This document shows positions 26,369 through 36,783 of a DNA stretch of 64,000 nucleotides, one piece after another (within the stretch, counting starts at the first letter, position 1; each line of letters opens with the position of its first letter). The notes beneath the pieces were generated by a model that saw only the letters and a program-made list of their open reading frames with translations, made no database searches and had not been told where the DNA came from. The DNA is from an uncultured Clostridia bacterium (lineage in GTDB: Bacteria; Bacillota; Clostridia; TANB77; CAG-508): positions 248,001 to 312,000 of the forward strand of contig CAKOWY010000001.1 of NCBI GenBank assembly GCA_934129895.1, written 5' to 3'. Position numbers and translations under genes: made by a program.

Positions 26369-28003
26369 TTACCCTTTAAAGTCTCCTCCACCTAAAAATT
26401 CTTTTAATAAAGAATGTGATGGTACTATATCCTTTGGTATTGACTCAAAATATTTTAATATTTCTATTAGTCTTTGTGCTTCTGCATATTCTTTTTCATC
26501 TCTTGTTATTTTTTGTAATAATGGTATTGCTTCGTCTTTTAAAACTCCTAATTCATATATTAATGATGTATTAAATATGCTATCAGCTTCTTCTTGGAAT
26601 GGGAATATGTTCTTTTCTTCTCCTCTATTTACATTATTCCATGAAGATATTGTATTTTGTGCTGTATATGCTCTAAATTGATTATCTCTTACCATTCTTC
26701 TTATTAATCTTGTATCTGTTGTTGATATTCTGTTAAATGCATCCATATTTAAAACCGTTAATGCACTTATGTAAATTTTATATTTTTGATCACTTGGAAT
26801 TTTCTCTGTTAATTTATCATTTAAGCAATGTATTCCTTCTATAACTAATACTTCATCTTCTGCTAATTTTATTTTATTTCCATTATATCTTTTTGTTCCT
26901 ACTTTAAAGTCAAACTCAGGCATTTCAACTTCTTTACCATTTAGTAAATCTAATAGTTGTTGATTAAATAATTCTGTATCTATTGCTTCTATACATTCAA
27001 AGTCATATTCTCCTTTTTCATTTCTTGGAGTTTGCTCTCTTTCAACAAAATAATTATCTACTGATATTGTTACAGGCTTTAATCCATTTATTCTTAGTTC
27101 TAATCCTAGTCTTTGAGCAAATGTTGTCTTTCCTGATGATGATGGCCCTGCTATTAATATCATTTTTACACCTTTTTTTGCTGCTATTTTATCTGCTATT
27201 TGTGCAATTTTCTTTTCATGTAATGCTTCTGATAATAAAATTAATTCTTTAATTTTGTTTTCTTTTACTGTTTTATTTAATCTATATACTGTTCCTACAT
27301 TTAATACTTTATAAATAGTTTCATATTCGTGTAATGCCCATAATAATTTCTTTGTTTCTTTAAATTCTGGTAATTTTAATGGTTCTGCAGAACTTGGATA
27401 TCTTAATAAAAATCCTTTATAATATTTCTTTAATTCAAATATTTTAGCTACTCCAGTATGTGTTGCTATTACTCCATAGAAATAATTAAAATAATCATCA
27501 CAATAATACATATTAATTTTATCATTAGTAATTAAGTCTAGTTGTAATCTACCTTTTCCTGTATTATTTTCTTCGTAAAATTTTTCTGCTTCTTTTCTTG
27601 ACATTACATTTTTTTCTATTTTTAAATCTTCATCAACTATTCTTTTCATTTCTTTTTCAAGATTTGATAACATTTCTTCTGTTATTTCCATATTTTCCAA
27701 ATTGCAGTACATAGCATTTGATAATTGGTAATTTACTGTTACATGTGCTTCTGGATATAGTTTCCAAAAAGCCATTCCCATAATATATGTTAGTGTTCTA
27801 ATATATATTTTCATTCCTTCTTTTGATGAAATATTTATTAATTCTAATTTTCCATCTTCATTTAATTTTTCATCTAAGTTTTTATATTCATTATTAAAAA
27901 TTGCTCCTACAACAGGATATTGGCTTTCTTCTATTTGTTTTTCTGCTATCTCTGATATTTTTGTGTTTTCTCTTGCTTTTACTATTATTTTATCTTCTTC
28001 CAT
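26369..28003 (-). CDS. TGS-type uridine kinase / phosphoribulokinase-family nucleoside kinase
   Basis: About 544 residues. The N-terminal domain is TGS/ThrRS-like (KARENTKISEIAEKQ, HVTVNYQLSNAMYC). The C-terminal P-loop kinase has ILIAGPSSSGKTTFAQRL at about 290, DNYFVERE, and FEQ-like substrate loops. This fusion is widespread in Clostridia and annotated as uridine kinase or nucleoside kinase; the natural substrate is unproven. ATG 28003 has AAAGGA nine bases upstream. Confidence 0.82.
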   Translation of the reverse strand: MEEDKIIVKARENTKISEIAEKQIEESQYPVVGAIFNNEYKNLDEKLNEDGKLELINISSKEGMKIYIRTLTYIMGMAFWKLYPEAHVTVNYQLSNAMYCNLENMEITEEMLSNLEKEMKRIVDEDLKIEKNVMSRKEAEKFYEENNTGKGRLQLDLITNDKINMYYCDDYFNYFYGVIATHTGVAKIFELKKYYKGFLLRYPSSAEPLKLPEFKETKKLLWALHEYETIYKVLNVGTVYRLNKTVKENKIKELILLSEALHEKKIAQIADKIAAKKGVKMILIAGPSSSGKTTFAQRLGLELRINGLKPVTISVDNYFVEREQTPRNEKGEYDFECIEAIDTELFNQQLLDLLNGKEVEMPEFDFKVGTKRYNGNKIKLAEDEVLVIEGIHCLNDKLTEKIPSDQKYKIYISALTVLNMDAFNRISTTDTRLIRRMVRDNQFRAYTAQNTISSWNNVNRGEEKNIFPFQEEADSIFNTSLIYELGVLKDEAIPLLQKITRDEKEYAEAQRLIEILKYFESIPKDIVPSHSLLKEFLGGGDFKG

Positions 28004-28078
28004 ATTCTTTTGTCCTTTCAAATATATTTATATTTTTAACATATTACATTTTATAGTATTTTATTCCATAAGTCAATC

Positions 28079-31000
28079 TTAATATGAGCAATTTTCTTTT
28101 CCTACGATTTCTTGAAAAATTTTTAAAATCTCTTCTGTTAAATAAATTGCACCACATGGCTTTAATTCATTATTTATTTTTATTGCTACAGCTATATTGT
28201 TTTTTTCACCATTAAAAAATTTAATTGCTCCTCTTAATTTCTCTTTTTCTTCTTCTGTTGAATTTGTAATATCTATTATCAAGTGTTTTGGTCTTTGAAT
28301 TTCTATATTTTGTAAATTTAAATTTTTCTTTTCATTATAATTTTCACTAAAATTCTCTCCAAAATTTTTTATCTCTTGTGCTATTATTTTTGTGTTTTCA
28401 TCTTCTCTAATGCTTAATCTTCCTTTTATAATTATAATGTTCTCTTCTAAAAGTTTATCTTGACATCTTAAAAATGTTGGTTCAAATATTATTATTTCTG
28501 CAGATCCATTCAAGTCTTCAATTGTAACAAATGCCATTATTTTATTATTTTTAGTATATTTCTTTTTTACAGATGTTATTAATCCTGCAATTCTTACTTC
28601 TTGTCCATCTTCATATTCTAGCTTTTCTTGAACTTTTCCCTCGTCATTTTCTTCTGAAGAATTCTGTTCATCAATTTCTTTCAATTCTTTTGATGATATA
28701 TTTGTTAATTGTTTTATTTGTTCTTTTATCTTTTCTAGTGGATGTCCTGATATATAAATTCCAAGCATTTCTTTTTCCATTGATAATTTTTCTTTTTCGC
28801 TCATTTCTTCTTGCTCTGAAAATTGATATTTTATTTCTTTTAAATTGTTTTCTTCTTGTTCTCCGCCTAAGTCAAACATTGATACTTGACCATTCATTCC
28901 TTTTTTATTGTAACTTTGTGCCATATCCATTATTGCTTCATAAGATGCTAATAATGTTGCTCTTGTTTCTGGGAACTCATCAAATGTTCCTGCTTTTATT
29001 AAGCTTTCTACACATTTTTTGTTTACTGCTTCTCCTTCAACTCTTTCACAAAAGTCTGTAAATCCTTCAAATCTTCCATGTTCTTTCCTGTCTTTTATTA
29101 TATTATCTATTGGTTGTAATCCTACATTTTTTATACTACCTAATCCAAAACGTATTTGTCCTATTTGATTATTCTTATCTTGATTTTCATCGAATTCTAC
29201 TGTAAATTTTGAACTACTACTGTTTATATCTGGTTTTAATATCTTTATTCCTATTCTTCTACATTCATCTATATATTCAGGAACTTTGTCTAAGTTTCCT
29301 AAAAAACTATTTAACATTGATGCCATAAATTCTGCTGGATAATATGCTTTTAAATATGCTGTTCTATATGCAACTACTGCATAACATGCTGCATGTGATT
29401 TGTTAAATGCATATTTTGCAAATTCTGCCATTTCATCAAATATCTTATTTGCTGATTCAGCATCAATTCCATTTCTTACACAACCAGGTACGACTATATT
29501 TCCATTTTCGTCTACTTGACCATTTATAAATACTTCTCTTTCTTTTGCCATTACATCAAGTTTCTTTTTTCCCATGGCTCTACGTACCAAGTCTGCTCTT
29601 CCTAATGAATATCCTGCTAAATCTCTTACTATTTGCATTACTTGTTCTTGATATACCATACATCCATAAGTTACATTTAATATTGGCTCTAAACTTGGAT
29701 GTGTGTATTCATTGTGTCCTGGATTTTGTTTTCCTCTTATATATCTTGGAATTTGATCCATTGGTCCAGGTCTATATAATGAAACTCCTGCTATTAAATC
29801 TTCTAAACAGTCTGGTTTTAATTCTTTCATGAAGTTTGTCATCCCTTGTGATTCAAACTGGAATATTCCTGATGTATTACCTTCTTGCCATAATTTATAT
29901 ACTTTAGGGTCTGACATATCTTTGTCAAATTCTACATCTATTCCTCTATTTTGTTTTACAAGATTTATTGTGTCTTGAATAACTGTTAATGTCCTTAACC
30001 CTAAAAAATCCATTTTTAGAAGTCCAAGTTCTTCTAGTGTTGTCATTATATATTGTGTAGAAATTTGTCCATCTCTTACATATAATGGAACATAAGTATC
30101 TACTGGATCTTTTGTTATTACAACACCACAAGCATGTGTTGATGCTTGTCTTGGCATTCCTTCTAATGACATTGCAATTTCTAATAATTTATGTACTTGT
30201 GGATCTGTATCATATAATTCTTTTAACTCTCTATTTTGTTCTAGTGCTTTTGGAATTGTTATATGTATTTCATTTGGTATCATTTTTGCTAATTTATCTG
30301 CTTCTGAATAAGGATAATCTAATACTCTTGCAACATCTCTTATTACCATTTTAGCTGCCATTGTTCCAAATGTTATTATCTGTGATACATGATCATGTCC
30401 ATATTTTCTTGATACATAATCTATTACATCTTGTCTATGTTCATAACAAAAATCAACATCAAAATCTGGCATACTTACTCTTTCTGGATTTAAAAATCTT
30501 TCAAATAATAATCCATATTTCATTGGATCTATATCTGTTATTCCAATTGCATAAGCAAGTATTGAACCTGCTCCAGATCCTCTTCCAGGTCCTACTGGTA
30601 TTCCTTGACTTTTTGCATAATGTATAAAATCCCATACTATTAAGTAATAATCAACATATCCCATTTTCTTGATTACACCAATTTCATATTCTGCTCTTTT
30701 TATAATTTCTTCTGATGGATTTTCTCCATATCTTTCTTTTATTCCATCATCACATAGTTTTTTTAAGAAATCATAATGTGTTGGATATTCTGGTGGAACA
30801 TCATAATTAGGTAATATTGTATGTCCAAATTCAAATTCTACATTACATTTATCTGCAATTTTCACTGTGTTTTCTATTGCATCTGGAAATGCTGAAAAAT
30901 ATTCGCTCATTTCTTCTGGTGATTTTACATATAATTCATCTGTATCAAATTTCATTCTGTCTTCATCACTCATTCTTTTTCCTGTTTGAATACATAATAA

Positions 31001-31654
31001 AATTTCATGACTATATGAATCTTCTCTTTTTAAATAATGTGCATCATTTGTTGCTACTAATGGTATGTCTAATTTTCTTGCCAATTGTACAAGTTTTTGA
31101 TTTGCTAATACTTGTTCTCTTATTCCATTATTTTGTATTTCTATATAATAATCTTCTCCAAATACTCTTTTATGCCATAATGCTATTTCTTCTGCTTTTT
31201 CTATTTGACCATTTAATAGTGCTTGATTTACTGCACCTGCTAAACATGCACTTAAACATATTATTCCTTCATGATATTTTTCTAATACTTCTAAATCTAT
31301 TCTTGGTTTATAATAATATCCTTCTGTAAAGCCTATTGATACTAATTTACTTAAGTTTTTATATCCTTGATTATTTTTAGCTAATAATATTAAATGATAA
31401 TATTGTTTGTCTATTGGTTCTTTATCAAATCTTGAACGTGGTGCAACATATACTTCACAACCTATTATTGGTTTTATTCCTTCTTTTTTACATGCTTTAT
31501 AAAAATCAATAGCACCATACATTACTCCATGGTCTGTTATTGCCATTGCTTTCATTCCTAATTCTTTTGCTCTTACTGGTAAATCTTTTATTCTGTTTGC
31601 TCCATCTAATAGGCTAAATTCACTATGTATATGTAAATGTACAAATTCTGCCAT
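28079..31654 (-). CDS. dnaE: DNA polymerase III alpha subunit
   Basis: 1191 residues. The PHP domain (FVHLHIHSEFSLLDG at 4-18) keeps its metal-binding His residues. The polymerase core has GPGRGSGAGSILAYAIGI and PDFDVDF (catalytic Asp pair, about residue 400). A tandem helix-hairpin-helix region follows, then a C-terminal OB fold (EDGQEVRIAGLITSVKKKY). Replicates DNA; in Clostridia it works beside PolC. Start ATG 31654 with AAGGAGG. Confidence 0.97.
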   Translation of the reverse strand: MAEFVHLHIHSEFSLLDGANRIKDLPVRAKELGMKAMAITDHGVMYGAIDFYKACKKEGIKPIIGCEVYVAPRSRFDKEPIDKQYYHLILLAKNNQGYKNLSKLVSIGFTEGYYYKPRIDLEVLEKYHEGIICLSACLAGAVNQALLNGQIEKAEEIALWHKRVFGEDYYIEIQNNGIREQVLANQKLVQLARKLDIPLVATNDAHYLKREDSYSHEILLCIQTGKRMSDEDRMKFDTDELYVKSPEEMSEYFSAFPDAIENTVKIADKCNVEFEFGHTILPNYDVPPEYPTHYDFLKKLCDDGIKERYGENPSEEIIKRAEYEIGVIKKMGYVDYYLIVWDFIHYAKSQGIPVGPGRGSGAGSILAYAIGITDIDPMKYGLLFERFLNPERVSMPDFDVDFCYEHRQDVIDYVSRKYGHDHVSQIITFGTMAAKMVIRDVARVLDYPYSEADKLAKMIPNEIHITIPKALEQNRELKELYDTDPQVHKLLEIAMSLEGMPRQASTHACGVVITKDPVDTYVPLYVRDGQISTQYIMTTLEELGLLKMDFLGLRTLTVIQDTINLVKQNRGIDVEFDKDMSDPKVYKLWQEGNTSGIFQFESQGMTNFMKELKPDCLEDLIAGVSLYRPGPMDQIPRYIRGKQNPGHNEYTHPSLEPILNVTYGCMVYQEQVMQIVRDLAGYSLGRADLVRRAMGKKKLDVMAKEREVFINGQVDENGNIVVPGCVRNGIDAESANKIFDEMAEFAKYAFNKSHAACYAVVAYRTAYLKAYYPAEFMASMLNSFLGNLDKVPEYIDECRRIGIKILKPDINSSSSKFTVEFDENQDKNNQIGQIRFGLGSIKNVGLQPIDNIIKDRKEHGRFEGFTDFCERVEGEAVNKKCVESLIKAGTFDEFPETRATLLASYEAIMDMAQSYNKKGMNGQVSMFDLGGEQEENNLKEIKYQFSEQEEMSEKEKLSMEKEMLGIYISGHPLEKIKEQIKQLTNISSKELKEIDEQNSSEENDEGKVQEKLEYEDGQEVRIAGLITSVKKKYTKNNKIMAFVTIEDLNGSAEIIIFEPTFLRCQDKLLEENIIIIKGRLSIREDENTKIIAQEIKNFGENFSENYNEKKNLNLQNIEIQRPKHLIIDITNSTEEEKEKLRGAIKFFNGEKNNIAVAIKINNELKPCGAIYLTEEILKIFQEIVGKENCSY

Positions 31655-31699
31655 TTTTTTCTGCCTCCTTGTTCTTAAAATTCTCCTATTTTCGTTCTT

Positions 31700-31728
31700 A
31701 TATTATCACAAAAAGGCTTATTTTTCAA
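31700..31728 (-). promoter_or_regulatory. Promoter of dnaE
   Basis: TTGAAA, 17-bp spacer, TAATAT with TGA before it, read on the - strand; divergent from the promoter at 31750. Confidence 0.6.
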
Positions 31729-31749
31729 CATAAAAAATTTTTTATATTT

Positions 31750-31778
31750 TTGAATATATTTTTATTTTCTGTTAATAC
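31750..31778 (+). promoter_or_regulatory. Promoter of the Cys-rich mini-gene
   Basis: TTGAAT, 17-bp spacer, TAATAC; about 24 bases upstream of the TTG start at 31802. Confidence 0.5.
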
Positions 31779-31801
31779 TATCTTAGTAAGAGGTGATATC
31801 T

Positions 31802-31927
31802 TTGACAAATATCAATTGTACTTTAGATTGTATTTATCAAATAGATGGAAATTGCTCTTATGATATTATTTCAAATTCAATAATATGTCCAAATTCTGAA
31901 TGTTCATATTATTGTAAAATAAAGTAA
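31802..31927 (+). CDS. Cys-rich micro-protein, 41 residues, TTG start
   Basis: Short frame between dnaE and spoIIP, with AAGAGGTGAT correctly spaced before a TTG codon, a promoter and a terminator. The product has six cysteines (6, 10, 18, 29, 34, 38): INCTLDCIYQIDGNC, then IICPNSECSYYC. The C-x3-C-x7-C opening resembles short Cys-rich proteins common in Clostridia, which may bind metal. No signal peptide. Too short for ordinary gene calling. Function unknown. Confidence 0.65.
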   Translation: MTNINCTLDCIYQIDGNCSYDIISNSIICPNSECSYYCKIK

Positions 31928-31934
31928 TTTTATT

Positions 31935-31985
31935 TATTACTTGATAAAAGGTCTAATTTTAAAGTAGTTAAAATTGGACCTTTTA
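31935..31985. terminator. Terminator between Cys-rich mini-gene and spoIIP
   Basis: AAAAGGTCTAATTTTAA / TTAAAATTGGACCTTTT with one mismatch. The T-run is long on the + strand (serving the mini-gene) and short on the - strand (spoIIP). Confidence 0.75.
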
Positions 31986-31998
31986 TTTTTTATGTAAT

Positions 31999-33141
31999 TT
32001 ATTTTAATGCTTCATCAAATATTTTTGATAAATACTTCATACTATTTAAGCATTGCTCTAATGTATTTCCTGTTGCCCCAACTTCAATTATACATGCTGC
32101 TTTTCCTAAATGTTGATTATATCTTGAATTTCGTACTATAATTGGCTTAAATAATCCTGGATACATCTCATTTGCTTTTTTTTGAATTTGTATTGCAAAT
32201 TGTAAATTGTTTTCCCAATTTGGATGATATAATCCTCCTCCATTTGTTCCTATTACAAACATCATTTTTGCTGCTACATCTTCTCCTATTTTTACACTTG
32301 GATCATAATTACTTTTACTTCCAATTGCATCTCTATGTAAATCTATAATTATATCACTATTATTTTTTTTTAATACATTTTCTACTGTTTGCAAAGATCT
32401 TTTATATGACCCTGTATATGCAGGATAATCATGATATGTCTTATCATGATATACATTAAATTTACGTTCTATAAGATATTTTTCAAGCTCATCTCCAACT
32501 CTTGCAACTGAATAATTTAAATCGATTGTCCTAAAATTTCCGGTTTGCTCATAATTATATGCTTCACTTGGAGTATAACTTTCACAAGTATGTGTGTGAA
32601 AGATCACTATATTTTTTTTATTTATTTCTAATGTATTTGATAATATTTCTTCATTTATTTCATAACTTGTTTCATTTTTTATTTTTACTCCTGCTATTTC
32701 TAAATTTGAACTTTCTTTTATTGGATTTTGCGTTACAGTTTCTATTTTTACTTCTTCTATATTAGTGTTTTCTTCATCTTGTGGTTCTGTAATATTTGAT
32801 TCTACATTTTCTGAAATTTCTATATTATTTTCTTCTTGACTTTTCTCTACTGCTTTCATTTTTGATAATTCTACTCTTAAAATTCTTTCCGAAAAATTTT
32901 TTTCTTTTTCTTCTCCATCTTCTTTTATTTTTGTATTAGAATCTTTATTAATATTTGAAATAGCAGGAATTTCTATATCTAAACAACTAATAAATTTTTC
33001 TGATATATATGATAATTTTATTCCATCATTTCTTATGTTATTAGCTATTTGTGCTAAATAAAATGTAATAATCGTTAGTATTAATACCACTGCTATTCTT
33101 TTTAATGAACTTTTAGCATTTATTATTGTAACATTGAACAT
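31999..33141 (-). CDS. spoIIP: Stage II sporulation protein P
   Basis: 380 residues. An N-terminal membrane anchor (about 14-32) and a low-complexity acidic linker (60-150) precede the amidase/endopeptidase domain with VIFHTHTCESYTP (His182, His184, Glu187), DLHRDAIG (His269) and the C-terminal ACIIEVGATGNT. With SpoIID and SpoIIM it degrades septal peptidoglycan so the mother cell can engulf the forespore. The RBS is weak and far from the chosen ATG, so the start is less sure than the identity. Confidence 0.93.
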   Translation of the reverse strand: MFNVTIINAKSSLKRIAVVLILTIITFYLAQIANNIRNDGIKLSYISEKFISCLDIEIPAISNINKDSNTKIKEDGEEKEKNFSERILRVELSKMKAVEKSQEENNIEISENVESNITEPQDEENTNIEEVKIETVTQNPIKESSNLEIAGVKIKNETSYEINEEILSNTLEINKKNIVIFHTHTCESYTPSEAYNYEQTGNFRTIDLNYSVARVGDELEKYLIERKFNVYHDKTYHDYPAYTGSYKRSLQTVENVLKKNNSDIIIDLHRDAIGSKSNYDPSVKIGEDVAAKMMFVIGTNGGGLYHPNWENNLQFAIQIQKKANEMYPGLFKPIIVRNSRYNQHLGKAACIIEVGATGNTLEQCLNSMKYLSKIFDEALK

Positions 33142-33223
33142 ATAATATACTATAAACCTTTCTTTTATTTTTTGTTCCTATATATATTATATGTTTTACA
33201 TATTTTTTTAGAACTTTAACAGT

Positions 33224-33262
33224 AAAAATTCCTGCCACTAATTTGTGTACAGGAATTTTTTT
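33224..33262 (-). terminator. Terminator after the histidine kinase gene
   Basis: On the - strand: AAAAATTCCTG / CAGGAATTTTT with a 15-base loop, at the histidine kinase stop; it closes the mur operon. Confidence 0.85.
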
Positions 33263-34423
33263 CTATTTTTCTTTTGTTGGAACTTTTATTACTACTTCAG
33301 TACCTTTTCCAACTTCACTTTTTATATCAATGCTTCCACCATTTCTATCTAATAAATCTTTGGCTATTGAAAGACCTAATCCTGTACCACCCATTTCTCT
33401 ACTACGAGCTTTGTCAACACGATAAAATCTTTCAAAAATTCTAGTTAAGTCTTCTTCTGGAATTCCTATTCCATTATCAAAAACCTTTATATATGCATCA
33501 TTATAAACAAATCCTACATATATTTTAATTTCTCCACCTTCTTTTGTATATTTGATGCTATTTGTCATTATATTTAAAACAACTCTTTCAATATCATCTT
33601 TATCTGCATATACAAGTGGAACATCTGCTGTTACAAAACAATTTACACTATGATTTTTTCTTTTTATTTCTATTGCAAGCTTGTCCTGACATTTTTTAAC
33701 AAGTTCTCCTAAATCAAATTGCTCTTTTTTTACAACATTTCTATTATTATCATTTTTTGAAAGTGTAAGTAAATCTGTTACTAATTTTGCCATTCTTCTT
33801 GCTTCTGATGCAATAACATTTAAGAATTTGCTTTGTGTTTCTTTATCATATTCTTCTTCTAATAATGTATCTGCATATCCCATAATTGATGTTATTGGTG
33901 TTTTTAATTCATGTGATACATCTGCAATAAATTCTTTTCTCATATTATCCAATTTTACATGTTCTGTTATATCTTGCAATACTGCTATAACACCAACTGT
34001 TTTATCATTATCTTTTTTAAATGGTGCAAAATATACATTTAAAAATCTATCATCTATGCTTATTCTCTCTTCTGTATTAGTCCAGTTTTCAAGATATATA
34101 ATTTTTTCAAGATTTATATGCAATCTGCCAAATATATCATCAAATGTTTTATCATTTGTTGATATATTCATCATTTGTTTTGCTGCTGGATTTATTAAAA
34201 TAACAACTCCATTTCTATCAAATGCTATAATTCCATCTGTCATGTGTAAAAAGACACTATTATTTATATCTAAATCATCATTTGTAACTCCAGAACCTTT
34301 TATTAATCTTGTCTTTGGAAATAACATTTTTCGTTTTAAATATTTTTTCATTAAGATTTCACTTATAATTAGTATTATTATATCTATTAAAACTATTAGT
34401 ATTATAAATTTGTAATTTTCCAA
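33263..34423 (-). CDS. PhoR/WalK-like sensor histidine kinase, no adjacent regulator
   Basis: 386 residues. One N-terminal membrane helix (about 6-25) with almost no extracellular part, a PAS domain (about 55-155), HisKA with DVSHELKTPITSI (His171), and an ATPase domain with NIMTNSIKYT, DNGIGIPEEDL and GGTGLGLSIAKDL. The start is TTG (34423), with AGGTGG at good spacing. It is two bases after murG and no response regulator gene lies in the window. Cell-envelope sensing is inferred from context only. Confidence 0.9.
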   Translation of the reverse strand: MENYKFIILIVLIDIIILIISEILMKKYLKRKMLFPKTRLIKGSGVTNDDLDINNSVFLHMTDGIIAFDRNGVVILINPAAKQMMNISTNDKTFDDIFGRLHINLEKIIYLENWTNTEERISIDDRFLNVYFAPFKKDNDKTVGVIAVLQDITEHVKLDNMRKEFIADVSHELKTPITSIMGYADTLLEEEYDKETQSKFLNVIASEARRMAKLVTDLLTLSKNDNNRNVVKKEQFDLGELVKKCQDKLAIEIKRKNHSVNCFVTADVPLVYADKDDIERVVLNIMTNSIKYTKEGGEIKIYVGFVYNDAYIKVFDNGIGIPEEDLTRIFERFYRVDKARSREMGGTGLGLSIAKDLLDRNGGSIDIKSEVGKGTEVVIKVPTKEK

Positions 34424-34425
34424 TT

Positions 34426-35550
34426 TTATTTTCCACCTTTTACTATTTTTTTAATCTCTGTATATATTTTTTCTTGTACATTTTTTACTGATTTAGTAGA
34501 TGCTTTTTCTCCCATTTCTTTCATTTTTTCTTTGTTTGAAGCTATTTCTATTATTTCTTTATTTAATATGTCTTTTTCTAATTTATCATTTAATATAATT
34601 TGTGCTGCACCTATTTTTTGTAATACCTCTGCATTTCTTAATTGATGATCTTGGCTTACATTTGGAAGTGGTATTAATATTGATGGCTTTTCTAAATTTG
34701 AAATTTCTGTTATTGTCATTGCCCCACTTCTTGCTACTATTATATCTGAAATATTCATTATTTCTTCCATATTATAAATATATGGAAGAATTTTTGCATT
34801 TTCCACTTTTTCTATATCTATTGAAGATTTTTTTAATTCTTCTTTTACAATATCATATTGTTTTGGTCCAGTTGCCCAAACTATTTGGTATTTCTGATTT
34901 AGTTTTTCTTTTAATATTCCAATAACTGCCTCATTTATCTTTTGAGCTCCTTGACTTCCTCCAAATATCAAAACAATTGGTGAACTTTCTGTTAATCCTA
35001 ATTCATCTAGAATTTTATTTTTTTGTTCACTTGAAAATTCTCGTTTTTGGATTTTTACTGGTGTTCCTGTAAAAACAATTTTTTTGGCATTATGTATTCT
35101 TTCTCTTGCTTCTTCAAATGATATTAATACAACATCCGCTTTTTTAGCAAGAAATTTTACTGCTTTTCCAGGAAAAGCATTACTTTCATGTAATGCTACT
35201 GGTATATTTTCTTTTTTTGCAGCCCATACTACTGGTCCACAAATATATCCTCCTGCTCCTATTACTACATCTGGTTTAAATTCTTTTATGATTTTTCTTG
35301 CTTTTGATGTTGCTTTTAATGTTTCACACATTTTTTTCATATTATCAATTGAAATTTTTTTACTTAATCCATAAGCTTCTATTGTTTTTAATTTATATCC
35401 AGCACGAGGTACTAAATCATTTTCTAAACCTCGTGTTGTTCCAATAAAAATTATTTCTGAATCTTTTTCTTCTTCTTTTATTTTATTCGCTATAGCTAAA
35501 CCTGGATTTATATGTCCTCCTGTTCCAGCTGCTGCAACAATAACTCTCAT
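34426..35550 (-). CDS. murG: UDP-GlcNAc:lipid I N-acetylglucosaminyltransferase
   Basis: 374 residues. GTGGHINPGLAIA at the N-terminus, HESNAFPGKAVK in the middle, and LIFGGSQGAQKIN in the C-terminal GT-B fold. Converts lipid I to lipid II at the inner membrane face. RBS GAGGAAAA. Fourth in the murE-mraY-ftsW-murG run. Confidence 0.96.
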   Translation of the reverse strand: MRVIVAAAGTGGHINPGLAIANKIKEEEKDSEIIFIGTTRGLENDLVPRAGYKLKTIEAYGLSKKISIDNMKKMCETLKATSKARKIIKEFKPDVVIGAGGYICGPVVWAAKKENIPVALHESNAFPGKAVKFLAKKADVVLISFEEARERIHNAKKIVFTGTPVKIQKREFSSEQKNKILDELGLTESSPIVLIFGGSQGAQKINEAVIGILKEKLNQKYQIVWATGPKQYDIVKEELKKSSIDIEKVENAKILPYIYNMEEIMNISDIIVARSGAMTITEISNLEKPSILIPLPNVSQDHQLRNAEVLQKIGAAQIILNDKLEKDILNKEIIEIASNKEKMKEMGEKASTKSVKNVQEKIYTEIKKIVKGGK

Positions 35551-35572
35551 TTTTATTTTCCTCTTTTCTAAT

Positions 35573-36748
35573 TTATTGCTTTAAACTAGCTCTAGAAATA
35601 TTAAGCAGTACTCCCATTTCGCAAAGCAATAAGAATAATGCCGTTCCTCCATAACTGAAAAATGGTAATTGCATTCCTGTTACAGGCATTGATGATGTTA
35701 CTACTGCAACATTTATTAATACCTGAACTCCTACTAAAGCTGTTATTCCAATTGCAACCAAACTTCCAAACATATCTGGAGCTTTCATTGCAATTAGTAC
35801 ACCTCTCCAAATAAATATTGCAAATAATAAAAATACTACTAAACATCCAACAAATCCTAATTCTTCTGCTAATACTGCAAAAATAAAGTCGTTATGTGGT
35901 TCTGAAAGATATAAATATTTTTGTTTACTTTCACCTAATCCAACTCCAAATAATCCTCCTGAGCCTATTGCATATAAACTTTGAATTATTTGCCAACCAC
36001 TATCTGTAGCATCTTTCCAAGGATCTGTGAATGTTATTACTCTTGTTACTATATATTGGAATTTATTTCTAAATGTTTCACTCACAAAATAAAGAACTGT
36101 AGCAATTCCTCCACCAGTGCCTCCAACTACTAAACCAGAGACAAGAAACTGCCAAAATTTACATCCTGCCATTATCATCATAATGCAACAAACTATTATT
36201 ATTACAAGTGATGTACTAACATGTGGTTCTAATAGTAATAGTCCTATTATTGGAATTAAGAACAATAAATTATATACAATTCCCTTCCAAAACTTTCCTA
36301 ATATTTCTCTATTTTTTACAAGCATTTCTGCATAAAATATTATTATTAAAAATTTTACAATTTCAGACGGCTGAAATGAAAATATCTTTAAATCTATCCA
36401 TCTTTTTGCACCATGACTGTCACTTCCAAATAAAAAAACTGCACATAATAATATTATTGACACAATATAAGCAATTTTGTAAAATTTTTGATAAATTCTA
36501 TAATCTATTTTGGATATAAACCACATCATAAAAATTCCTGCAATAGCAAAACCTAATTGCTTTACAAAAAATTTATAACTAGTTCCATATTTTTGTGCAG
36601 ATGATGGTGCGCTTGCAGAAAGTACCATTATTAATCCTATAGAAAGTAATATTAAAATTGTTATTAACAATGTGAAATCTACAGAATTATTCAAAAAACT
36701 AGAAAATCCTTTTACTTCCTGTTTATTTGTTTCTTTCTTTCTTGCCAT
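35573..36748 (-). CDS. FtsW/SpoVE-family lipid II polymerase
   Basis: 391 residues with about ten membrane segments. SEDS family marks: LMVLSASAPSSA, SYKFFVKQ, FQPSEIVKF, the long GVGLGESKQKYLYLSEPHND loop (conserved lipid-binding and catalytic Asp), and MPVTGMQLPFFSYGGTA. Its place in the mur run indicates division or spore-cortex peptidoglycan synthesis (FtsW or SpoVE). Sequence alone does not separate the two. Starts at ATG 36748 with AAAGGA. Confidence 0.92.
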   Translation of the reverse strand: MARKKETNKQEVKGFSSFLNNSVDFTLLITILILLSIGLIMVLSASAPSSAQKYGTSYKFFVKQLGFAIAGIFMMWFISKIDYRIYQKFYKIAYIVSIILLCAVFLFGSDSHGAKRWIDLKIFSFQPSEIVKFLIIIFYAEMLVKNREILGKFWKGIVYNLLFLIPIIGLLLLEPHVSTSLVIIIVCCIMMIMAGCKFWQFLVSGLVVGGTGGGIATVLYFVSETFRNKFQYIVTRVITFTDPWKDATDSGWQIIQSLYAIGSGGLFGVGLGESKQKYLYLSEPHNDFIFAVLAEELGFVGCLVVFLLFAIFIWRGVLIAMKAPDMFGSLVAIGITALVGVQVLINVAVVTSSMPVTGMQLPFFSYGGTALFLLLCEMGVLLNISRASLKQ

Positions 36749-36783
36749 TTAAGCACATTTCCTTTCTTATGTTTAATAACTTT

